A stretch of 64,000 nucleotides of DNA from JTS-AC122 sp050246015 (lineage in GTDB: Bacteria; Planctomycetota; Phycisphaerae; Phycisphaerales; UBA1924), in assembly GCA_050246015.1 (NCBI GenBank), contig JBFWWU010000008.1:62001-126000 (forward strand), read 5' to 3'. This document shows, in pieces, positions 44,641 through 52,727 of the stretch; the stretch's first letter is position 1; each line of letters starts with the position of its first letter. Under the pieces are notes generated by a model that saw nothing but the letters and a program-made list of their open reading frames with translations, had not been told where the DNA came from and did not search any database. Both the position numbers and the translations under genes were made by a program.

Positions 44641-44769
44641 GGGCGTCTCCTGAGTGTCGGCATGCACGAGTTTGCAGCGGCGTGTGCCACGTTCACGGCG
44701 ATCGTTCGCGCGGGGTCTGGTGGAGATCGTACCAAAACTGACGCCGCGGAATGTGGACCCATCGGCGAA

Positions 44770-45633
<864 letters not shown>

Positions 45634-45728
45634 GCTGCTGTCTCCTTCTCGCTTGCGGGTGCCTCGGTGCCGGAGGCGTGACGCTCAATGACGCGCCCCA
45701 TCGACCAAGATCTCCCCCACAGCCTAGT

Positions 45729-45750
45729 ATTGACAAATAGATTTGTCAAT
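45729..45750 (-). promoter_or_regulatory. ArsR-type palindromic operator/promoter of the SRPBCC cluster
   Basis: ATTGACAAAT (45729-45738) and ATTTGTCAAT (45741-45750) are exact reverse complements 2 bp apart. Read on the minus strand, the left arm supplies TTGACA as a -35, and TAGGCT lies 17 bp further as a possible -10. The layout is typical of an ArsR-regulated promoter. The sequence differs from the AACCATATGGTT sites at 25791-25841, so a different regulator is expected. Confidence 0.75.
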
Positions 45751-45800
45751 GGCCTGGGGGATGGCAAGCGTGGCGCGCCGGCAGGTCGCGGCCGCACCGG

Positions 45801-47225
45801 CTACCGCATCCGGTTCTCCACCGAGTCGATCAGGGTCGGGTCCGGCACGCTGCTGAAGGCGATGCCCCCCTTCGCGGCGTTCCTGGCCTCGTGCATCGAC
45901 GCGGCGTAGACCGTGTTCTTCCCGTGCTTCCGGTTCACCTCGTCCATCGCCTTGGCCAGCGCCACGCGATGGCGCTCCTGCTCGAACAGCGGCATCGTCG
46001 CGGCCTTCACAGCGAGCAAATCGTGCAGCGTCACGTCAACGAACTTGACCCGCGCGCCGCGGACACCCGGCGCGCCCCCGCGCCCTGCCGAGCGATTGCC
46101 CGCGTCATCCCGCCGGCGCACCGGATACCCGTCCACTCGCTCAGGTCCGGGCGGGCGAGTTTGATCCGCCGGCCCGGTCATCGCGGGGGAACGCGCCCAG
46201 AGGCTCGCCAGGTGGTCAACAAGCGTCAGCGTGTCACCCACGCCGCCGGGCAGGTGCACGGTCTGGTGCCACGACATCGCGCCCCACCCGCCCCACGTCG
46301 TCGGGCGTTTGGCGGGGCCGCGGCCGTTCCAGTATTCGCGCGGCTCCTCAAGATGGACCCGCAGCGTCATGGCCTGCGGCAGGTACCCCAGGTGGCGGGC
46401 CCGCGCCGCGGCCTTGTGCAGAAGCCGCATGGCGACTCCGCGGGCCAGCGCCGGGTCGCGGTGCTCCGGGCCCAGCACGTGCTGATGCCCGATGCTGCGC
46501 TTCTTCGTGGGGAACTCGTCGAGTTCCTCGCCGCGGAGCCAGTGGTACCAGCGCTGCCCGAGGATGCTGGACCACAGCGCCTGCATCTCGCGTTCGTCGC
46601 GGGCGCAGAGCTGCTCGACCGTGTGCACCCCCTGCGCGTTCAACCTCGCGTTCATCTTGGGCCCGATGCCCGCCAGGTCGATCAGCGCCAGCGGGTACAG
46701 TTTCGCGGGCAACTCGTGCTTCTGGAGGATGACCAGCCCGTCGGGCTTCATCATGTCGGTCGCGACCTTCGCCAGGAACCGATTGGGCGCGACGCCCACG
46801 GAGCACGTGAGCCGCTCGCCGACCTGCGAGCGGATCGCCCCCTTGACCTTCATCGCGACGCGCTCGGCTTGCGCGGGCTCGCGCTCGCCCCTCATCAGCC
46901 GGCACGAGAACTCGTCGATCGAGAAGACCCGATCGACGGGCAGGACGGTATCCACCGCCGACAGGATCGCGTGATGAAACCGCACGTACTCCTCGGGTCG
47001 CGCCGGTGTGACTTCCAGCCCTGGGCAGATCAGCGACGCCTCCCCCACCGTCATGCCGGTCTTCACCCCGAGCCGCTTGGCCTCGTAACTCACCGCGATG
47101 CAGCAGGCCGAGGGCCCATGCAGCGGCGCGACCGCGACCGGCTTGCCGCGCAGCCACGGCTGGAGTTGCTGCTCAACCGAGGCGAAATACGCGTTCAGAT
47201 CGACGAACAGGTGCTTGAGCGACAT
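45801..47225 (-). CDS. Y-family DNA polymerase (DinB/UmuC-like)
   Basis: A 474 aa translesion polymerase from ATG 47225. Conserved parts are LFVDLNAYFASVEQ (about 5-18), where the family usually has VDMDxFxASVE, then VSYEAKRLGVKTGMTVGEA, RVFSIDEFSCRL with the catalytic Asp-Glu, and SVGVAPNRFLAKVATDMMKP. A helix-hairpin-helix follows (LIDLAGIGPKMNARLNAQGV). The C-terminal little finger (LQ-like MTLRVHLEEPREYW) is followed by an unusual Pro/Arg/Gly-rich linker and a final helical segment. Catalytic Asp in VDLN and the DE pair are present, so activity is plausible. No lexA, imuA or dnaE2 is near. It is divergent from thiS. Confidence 0.88.
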   Translation of the reverse strand: MSLKHLFVDLNAYFASVEQQLQPWLRGKPVAVAPLHGPSACCIAVSYEAKRLGVKTGMTVGEASLICPGLEVTPARPEEYVRFHHAILSAVDTVLPVDRVFSIDEFSCRLMRGEREPAQAERVAMKVKGAIRSQVGERLTCSVGVAPNRFLAKVATDMMKPDGLVILQKHELPAKLYPLALIDLAGIGPKMNARLNAQGVHTVEQLCARDEREMQALWSSILGQRWYHWLRGEELDEFPTKKRSIGHQHVLGPEHRDPALARGVAMRLLHKAAARARHLGYLPQAMTLRVHLEEPREYWNGRGPAKRPTTWGGWGAMSWHQTVHLPGGVGDTLTLVDHLASLWARSPAMTGPADQTRPPGPERVDGYPVRRRDDAGNRSAGRGGAPGVRGARVKFVDVTLHDLLAVKAATMPLFEQERHRVALAKAMDEVNRKHGKNTVYAASMHEARNAAKGGIAFSSVPDPTLIDSVENRMR

Positions 47226-47336
47226 ATCCGACTCGCGGTGTGCAGGTCGCCACGGTGGTGACTTTTCCAACCCTAACACTTATCATACGCAGTGGCAGGG
47301 CCGCACCGAACTCTTGGGCTGTATTCTTCTTCCAGC

Positions 47337-47537
47337 ATGATCCTGACCGTCAATAACAAGCCGATGGAACTCACCGATCGAGCGACGGTTGCTTCGCTCC
47401 TGCGCGAACTGGGGCTCGAATCATCCCCGTGCGCCGTGGAGGTGAATCGCGAACTGGTTCCGAAATCTCGGCACCAGTACGCCACGCTCAAGGACGGCGA
47501 CGTGGTCGAGATCGTCACGCTGGTTGGAGGCGGATAA
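47337..47537 (+). CDS. thiS: Sulfur carrier protein ThiS
   Basis: A 66 aa ubiquitin-like protein from ATG 47337. It shows MILTVNNKPMELTDRATVAS, CAVEVNRELVPKSRHQYATL, LKDGDVVEIVTLVGGG, ending in the Gly-Gly that is thiocarboxylated. ThiS donates sulfur for the thiazole ring of thiamin. No thiG, thiF or thiazole gene is adjacent. TATTCT lies 9 nt before the ATG. I looked for a TPP riboswitch in the 110-bp upstream gap and saw none. Confidence 0.93.
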   Translation: MILTVNNKPMELTDRATVASLLRELGLESSPCAVEVNRELVPKSRHQYATLKDGDVVEIVTLVGGG

Positions 47538-47546
47538 CCGGCGTCA

Positions 47547-49847
47547 TCACCTCCGGGCTTCACGCATCAGGGATCCGAACGTTCCCATCGCCGCGAACGA
47601 GTCCTTGGGCGTCCCGGCTCGCAGCGATCGCAGTTCGTACGAGCCGTCCGATCTCAGGTCCCACGCCGAGCGCGCGTCCTGGAGCATGATCGTCGCGATC
47701 TGCCAGAGTTTGGCCCGCGACTCGCGGTCGGTGACGGGGCACGCCGCCTCGACGCGGTTGTTCAGGTTGCGGTACATCCAGTCGGCCGACGCAATGTACC
47801 ACTCCCCGTCGAGCGGATCCGCCCGGCCCGCCCCGAAGTGGAAGAACCGCGAGTGCTCGAGGAACCGCCCGACCACCGACATCACCCGCACGTTCTCGCT
47901 CAGCCCCGGCACCCCGGGGCGCAGACAGCAGAACCCACGCACCATGAGCGTGATATCCACGCCGGCCTGCGACGCCTCGTACAGTTTTTCCGTCACGTCC
48001 TGGTCGGCCAGCGCATTCATCTTGGCGACGATCCGCCCCCCGACCTTCGACGTGCCCGAGGCGTGCTGACGAGCGACCTGGATCTCGCGGTCGATCATCG
48101 CGATGAAACGCGATTTCATGTTGAGCGGCGCGACCAGCACGGTCTCGAAGGTGTCCTGCCGCGAGCGGCCCGTGAGGAGATTGAACATCTCGATCACGTC
48201 GTCGGTCACCGCGGGATTACACGTGAACAGACCGAGGTCCGTGTAGAGTTGTGCCGTGCGCGGGTGATAGTTCCCCGTCCCCAGGTGGGCGTACGTCCGG
48301 ATCCCGTTCTCTTCGCGCCGGACCACCAGCGCCGCCTTGCAGTGCGTCTTGAATCCCACCACCCCGTAGGCCACGTGCGCACCGGCTTTTTCCAGCATCC
48401 GCGCGAACTTCACGTTCCGCTGCTCGTCAAACCTCGCCCGCAGTTCGACCAGCACCGCGACCTGCTTCCCGCTCTCGGCGGCACGGACGAGCGACGACAC
48501 AAACGTCGAATCGCCGCTCGTTCGATAGATCGTCTGCTTGATCGCCAGCACGTTCGGATCTCGCGCCGCTTCGGAGATGAACCGCACCGCGCTGGCCTCG
48601 AACGACTCGTACGGGTGATGCACCAGCAGGTCCCCGCGCCGGATCACCGAGAAAATATCCGCGTGCTCCTCCTCCAGCCGCTTGTGCACCACCGGCGTCC
48701 AGGTCGGCCACTGCAGGTCGGCGCGCGGCAGTTCCGCGATCTCCGTCATCGTCGTGTAGTCCAGCACCCCCGCTCGCTCGTCGATGTCTTCGGGCTCCAG
48801 TTCGAGCTGCTCGCTCAGGTGCCCCCGCATCGTCTCCGACGCGCCCGGACCGATCTCCAGTCGCACCGTGTTCGCGAACCGCCGGCGGCGAAGTTGCTCT
48901 TCCACCTGCTCGATGAGCGTGTCGGCATCATCGTCATCGTCGTCGTCCTGCTCGTCCGCCTCCGGCTCCGCGTCGCGCGTCACCCGGAACGCCACCACCT
49001 CCGTGATCTGCATCCCGGGGAACAAGTCGTCCAGGTTGTGCTTGATCACGTCGCGCAGGCTCAGGAACCGGCCCTTCCCCGCCGGCGCCGGCGCTCCCAC
49101 GCCCGCCGGCAGCGATTCGGGCAGCATCACCCACTGCGGCAGCACGCTCGGCACCTTCACCCGCGCAAACAGCGGCTCGAACCGCCCCGGTTCCGACAAC
49201 AGCACCCCGAAGTTCCGCGACAGGTTCGATATGAACGGAAACCGATGCCCCGGGTCCACCGACAAGGGCGTCAGCACCGGGAACACGTTGGCGCGATGCC
49301 ACCCCTCCACCCACTCCCGCTCCCCCTCCGTCAGATCCGCGTACTCCAGGATCTCGATCCCCTGCCGGCGCAGCGCCGGCTTCACGTCGTTCTCATAGAT
49401 CTCTCGCTGGCGTGCCTGCAACTCGCGCGTCGTCGCGCGCATCGCCGAGAGCAGCACCCCCGCCGGCAGCCCGTCCTGGTCCGGGCCCGCCACGCCCTGC
49501 TTGATGCGCCGCTTCAGCGCGCCCAGCCGCTTCATCACGAACTCGTCCAGGTTCGACGAAAAAATCGCCAGGAACCTCACTCGCTCCAGCAGCGGCGTCC
49601 GCTCGTCCGTCGCCTGGTGCAGCACGCGGCGGTTGAACTCCAGCCACGAGAGGTCCCGATTCAGCGTCCGGCTGGCCCCGATCGCGTCCGGACGGTTCAG
49701 GGGCGTCACCGCCGACCCCGGCGCGCCCACGCCCGCCGACCCCGACCCGCTCGGCCTCCCGCTCTCACCGCCGGCGTGTCCATTCAGCGGCGTGGCGCTT
49801 CCCGGTTCACCCGTTGATGGTCCTCGCTGCGCCGCTCCTGAACTCAC
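47547..49847 (-). CDS. ppk1: Polyphosphate kinase 1
   Basis: A 766 aa enzyme. GTG 49847 is chosen for its GTGA overlap with the PTPS gene stop. After a ~55-residue Gly/Pro-rich lead the PPK1 core begins with LNRDLSWLEFNRRVLHQATD and FLAIFSSNLDEFVMKR. Middle and C-terminal domains include VLAIKQTIYRTSGDS, VAVLVELRARFDEQRN, and the catalytic histidine region HLGTGNYHPRTAQLYTDLG, then VRGFCCLRPGVPGLSE. An acidic insert (DAEPEADEQDDDDDDDAD) near residue 300 is not typical. The enzyme makes polyphosphate from ATP. Its convergent neighbour thiS ends 9 bp away. Confidence 0.96.
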   Translation of the reverse strand: MSSGAAQRGPSTGEPGSATPLNGHAGGESGRPSGSGSAGVGAPGSAVTPLNRPDAIGASRTLNRDLSWLEFNRRVLHQATDERTPLLERVRFLAIFSSNLDEFVMKRLGALKRRIKQGVAGPDQDGLPAGVLLSAMRATTRELQARQREIYENDVKPALRRQGIEILEYADLTEGEREWVEGWHRANVFPVLTPLSVDPGHRFPFISNLSRNFGVLLSEPGRFEPLFARVKVPSVLPQWVMLPESLPAGVGAPAPAGKGRFLSLRDVIKHNLDDLFPGMQITEVVAFRVTRDAEPEADEQDDDDDDDADTLIEQVEEQLRRRRFANTVRLEIGPGASETMRGHLSEQLELEPEDIDERAGVLDYTTMTEIAELPRADLQWPTWTPVVHKRLEEEHADIFSVIRRGDLLVHHPYESFEASAVRFISEAARDPNVLAIKQTIYRTSGDSTFVSSLVRAAESGKQVAVLVELRARFDEQRNVKFARMLEKAGAHVAYGVVGFKTHCKAALVVRREENGIRTYAHLGTGNYHPRTAQLYTDLGLFTCNPAVTDDVIEMFNLLTGRSRQDTFETVLVAPLNMKSRFIAMIDREIQVARQHASGTSKVGGRIVAKMNALADQDVTEKLYEASQAGVDITLMVRGFCCLRPGVPGLSENVRVMSVVGRFLEHSRFFHFGAGRADPLDGEWYIASADWMYRNLNNRVEAACPVTDRESRAKLWQIATIMLQDARSAWDLRSDGSYELRSLRAGTPKDSFAAMGTFGSLMREARR

Positions 49848-50275
49848 GTCCGCTCCCGATTCTTGAAGTACGTCACCGCGCATCCCGGCGCCTCGGTGAC
49901 CCGCACCCACGACACCTTCGGCGTCATGCCCCCCGACCCCGCTCCCTCCAACCCCGGCGTGGTCCCGCGTCCATCCACATCGCCCAACCGGGCTCCGACC
50001 GCTTCGCATATATGAGACGCAACATTCTCCGCCGAGGGGTTGCGCCGATCAAACGGCGCTACCTCGTTCAAGTTCGCGTTTCGGAAGGGTCCCACAACTT
50101 CGTTGACGATTCGTTCCAACGCGTGAAAATCCACGAGCAATCCATCATCGTCCAATCGGTCGCCGACCACTGAAACCGTGACGTGCCAATCATGTCCATG
50201 CACGGGCTCTCGAACGCCCGCGATCAGCAGGGCGTGCGCCGCCGAAAACACCGTCTGGACCGTCAACTCGTACAT
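49844..50275 (-). CDS. 6-pyruvoyltetrahydropterin synthase/QueD-like protein lacking the usual cysteine
   Basis: A 143 aa protein from ATG 50275, with TACACT 7 nt upstream. The fold is recognised by VQTVFSAAHALL and VHGHDWHVTV, whose three His residues bind zinc, and by LLVDFHALERIVNEVVGPF, LNEVAPFDRRNPSAENVASH. The catalytic Cys that precedes the HGH motif in QueD and PTPS is missing: the segment reads LIAGVREPVHGH, with Glu three residues before HGH. In PTPS-III enzymes a glutamate replaces that cysteine, so this may be PTPS-III-like. Its reaction cannot be assigned (queuosine, folate or biopterin branch). It overlaps ppk1 and is divergent from ispD. Confidence 0.85.
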   Translation of the reverse strand: MYELTVQTVFSAAHALLIAGVREPVHGHDWHVTVSVVGDRLDDDGLLVDFHALERIVNEVVGPFRNANLNEVAPFDRRNPSAENVASHICEAVGARLGDVDGRGTTPGLEGAGSGGMTPKVSWVRVTEAPGCAVTYFKNRERT

Positions 50276-50282
50276 CCCGGGC

Positions 50283-50288
50283 AGTGTA
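50283..50288 (-). promoter_or_regulatory. TACACT -10 box before the PTPS/QueD-like gene
   Basis: On the minus strand TACACT is followed after 7 nt by ATG 50275, so the transcript should start at the start codon. A TACGCT at 50338-50343 on the plus strand plays the same role for ispD, 5 nt before its ATG. Confidence 0.5.
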
Positions 50289-50348
50289 GTAGCCCCGCGT
50301 GCATCATCGCAGGCGCCGTTTCTGCGCCGGCCCGGCGTACGCTTGGGC

Positions 50349-51158
50349 ATGAATCTCGCGGTCATCATTCCCGCCGCCGGTTCCAGCCGGCGTTATTCCG
50401 AGTCCATCTCCGCCGAAACCGGTTCGGATCTCGTGCGGTCGAAGTTGGATGAAGACCTCGGCGGGCGTCCGGTGCTCCAGCGAACGGTCGAACTCTTCAC
50501 CAAGGTGAACGAGGTCTCGACGATCATCGTCGCCGGACCCGCCGACTCAAGCGCGTTCGCGGCGTTCAAGGACCGCCACGCCGACAAACTCGGATTGCTC
50601 GGTGTGCGCCTCTGTCAGGGCGGCGCAACGCACCGCTACGAGACCGTACGCAACGCGCTGGCGCTGGTCCCCGATTCCTGCACCCACGTCGCCGTGCACG
50701 ATGCCGCCCGACCCTGTGTTTCGCTTGAACTCATCGAGCGGATACTGCGCGCCGCCGAGCACCACGCGGCGGTCATCCCGGGACTCGACGTCCCCGACAC
50801 GCTCAAGCGCGTCGCCGCCGAAACAGTCGTCGCTCCGTCCGATCCGCTCGCCGGTATCCTGGGCGGCGATCCCAGGCCGCTGGGCCGCCCGGTCGAAGCG
50901 ACCATCGACCGCACTCGGGTCGTGTCCATCCAGACCCCGCAGGTGTTTTCCCGCGACCTCCTGCGCCGCGCCTATGCGCAGAACGACCTTGGCAGTACCG
51001 ACGACGCGCAACTCGTGGAGCGCCTCTGCGAGCCCGTCCTCGTCGTGCCCGGCGAATCAACAAACATCAAGATCACGCACGCGCCCGATCTCCGGCTCGC
51101 CAGGATGATCCTGAACGTCAAGCCCCCGCTTGAAAAGCCCGCCAGCATGCGATTCTGA
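50349..51158 (+). CDS. ispD: 2-C-methyl-D-erythritol 4-phosphate cytidylyltransferase IspD
   Basis: A 269 aa enzyme from ATG 50349. The nucleotide-binding start is VIIPAAGSSRRYSESIS, followed by a ~15-residue insertion before the conserved lysine region (SKLDEDLGGRPVLQRTVELF). Later motifs are VHDAARPCVSLELIERIL, DTLKRV, and RVVSIQTPQVFSRDLLRRAY, with the closing STNIKITHAPDLRLA. IspD catalyses the CTP-dependent third step of the MEP isoprenoid pathway. It is longer than E. coli IspD (236 aa). The photolyase gene converges 16 bp downstream. Confidence 0.94.
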   Translation: MNLAVIIPAAGSSRRYSESISAETGSDLVRSKLDEDLGGRPVLQRTVELFTKVNEVSTIIVAGPADSSAFAAFKDRHADKLGLLGVRLCQGGATHRYETVRNALALVPDSCTHVAVHDAARPCVSLELIERILRAAEHHAAVIPGLDVPDTLKRVAAETVVAPSDPLAGILGGDPRPLGRPVEATIDRTRVVSIQTPQVFSRDLLRRAYAQNDLGSTDDAQLVERLCEPVLVVPGESTNIKITHAPDLRLARMILNVKPPLEKPASMRF

Positions 51159-51174
51159 AGTCCTCCGTCACAAT

Positions 51175-52590
51175 CTACTTGATCGCCTCGAACGCCTTGA
51201 TCGCCCGGGCCCGAGCCTCGGCGTGATCGACGATCGGCATCGGATACCCGAGTCTGGCTCGCATCAGCGCGGGCGGATCGTGGATCTCCCGGGCGTCCGC
51301 GTCGGCCAGTTCGGGCACAAACCGCCGGATGAACGTCCCGTCGGGATCGTACGCCTTGCTCTGGCTCAGCGGGCTGAAGATCCGGAAGTACGGCGCGGCG
51401 TCCGTCCCCGTCGACGCCGACCACTGCCACCCGCCGTTATTGCTCGCCAGGTCCCCATCGACCAGGTGCTGCATGAAGAATCGCTCGCCCCGCCGCCAGT
51501 CGATCAGCAGGTGCTTCGCCAGGAACATCGCGCTGATCATCCGCAGGCGATTGTGCATCCAGCCGACCCGCCGAAGTTGGCGCATCCCCGCATCGACGAT
51601 CGGGAAACCCGTGCGCCCTTCGCTCCAGGCCCGGAATGCCTCGGGGTCGTCGCGCCAGTTGACCCGCTCGGTCTCCAGCCTGAACGGCCGGTGCATGCAC
51701 ACGCGGGGGAAGCCGACGAGGATGTGCCGGTAGAACTCCCGCCAGATGACCTCCGAGATCCACACCGCGCGCCCCCGCGGCAACCGGTCAAACGCGCGAT
51801 GTCCCCCTTCCCACGCCGCCAGCACGCACTGCCGCGGCGAGATCGCCCCGACCGCCAGGTGCGGCGACAACGTGCTCGTCCCGTCCGCCGCCGGGGCGTC
51901 GCGGTCGTCGGCGTACCGATTGATCCGACACCCAGCGAACTCATCGAGCGTGCGCCGTGCATGCCGCTCCCCGGCGGGCCATCGCTGCTCCTCGGTTGCA
52001 GATTGAAACCACGCCGCGCTCCGCGGAACCGGGTCCGGTGCGATCCCCAGCGCCTCTTGCTTCTTCGGACGCGGGCACGCTCGAACCCCGCCGGTCTCCT
52101 CGATCCGTTTCAGCCACGCCTTCTTGAACGGCGTGAACACCGTGTAATACGTCCCGCTGCCCGTTCGTATCGAGCCCGGGGGACACACCACCTGATCGTG
52201 ATGATCGAAGACCGCGGCCCCGGCTTTCGCCGCGGCTCGCTTCACCGCGTCGTCACGCCTCGATTCATTCACTTCGTATTCGATGTTGTAATGCAGCGCG
52301 TCGCATGCGTGCTTCTTCATCACCCGCATCACCGCTGCCGGCGCATCGTCGAATCGGTCCGCCGCCGCGATCAGGAGCGGTATGTTGAGCGCCCCCAGGC
52401 TGGCCGATACCTCGCCGAGTGTGCGCCGCAGCAGGTCCACCCGGCAAGCGGCCCAGTCATGGGCCGTCCACTGCGCTGGGCTGATCAAGAAGAGCCCGAT
52501 GACGCCGCGCGTGGATACGCTCGCCGCGCGGTAGAGCGCCGTGTTGTCCTCCACTCGAAGATCAGACCGGAACCACACGAGCGATCTCAT
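51175..52590 (-). CDS. phrB: Deoxyribodipyrimidine photolyase (class I)
   Basis: A 471 aa flavoprotein of standard length from ATG 52590. The N-terminal antenna domain starts LVWFRSDLRVEDNTAL. The FAD-binding helical domain has STLSPHLAVGAISPRQCV, EVIWREFYRHILVGFPRVCM, GWMHNRLRMISAMFLAKHLL, and WSASTGTDAAPYFRIFSP, the pattern of class I CPD photolyases. The enzyme splits cyclobutane pyrimidine dimers using blue light. TPLSQSKAYDPDG is also conserved in form. A cryptochrome role cannot be excluded but the DNA-repair form is more likely. Confidence 0.95.
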   Translation of the reverse strand: MRSLVWFRSDLRVEDNTALYRAASVSTRGVIGLFLISPAQWTAHDWAACRVDLLRRTLGEVSASLGALNIPLLIAAADRFDDAPAAVMRVMKKHACDALHYNIEYEVNESRRDDAVKRAAAKAGAAVFDHHDQVVCPPGSIRTGSGTYYTVFTPFKKAWLKRIEETGGVRACPRPKKQEALGIAPDPVPRSAAWFQSATEEQRWPAGERHARRTLDEFAGCRINRYADDRDAPAADGTSTLSPHLAVGAISPRQCVLAAWEGGHRAFDRLPRGRAVWISEVIWREFYRHILVGFPRVCMHRPFRLETERVNWRDDPEAFRAWSEGRTGFPIVDAGMRQLRRVGWMHNRLRMISAMFLAKHLLIDWRRGERFFMQHLVDGDLASNNGGWQWSASTGTDAAPYFRIFSPLSQSKAYDPDGTFIRRFVPELADADAREIHDPPALMRARLGYPMPIVDHAEARARAIKAFEAIK

Positions 52591-52727
52591 CCTCAGAGTG
52601 TTCGCACGCCGTCAGCGCCGGATTCGGGCCCCCGCGCGCCAATCTGAAACGAACCAGCCGGGTCCCGTGTCGATTCGCACGGGGACCCGGCCGGCAGATG
52701 CCTAGCGATCAACGGATCGTCACGTCA

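Noticed and set aside
47226..47336. TPP riboswitch before thiS
   Set aside because: The conserved CTGAGA-type core and P-stems are absent in the 110-bp gap.
47838..49817. Long plus-strand open frame (659 aa)
   Set aside because: Antisense shadow of ppk1, rich in Arg, His and Pro, without any family motif.
51130..52647. Plus-strand open frame (505 aa)
   Set aside because: Antisense to the photolyase gene, which is unmistakable.
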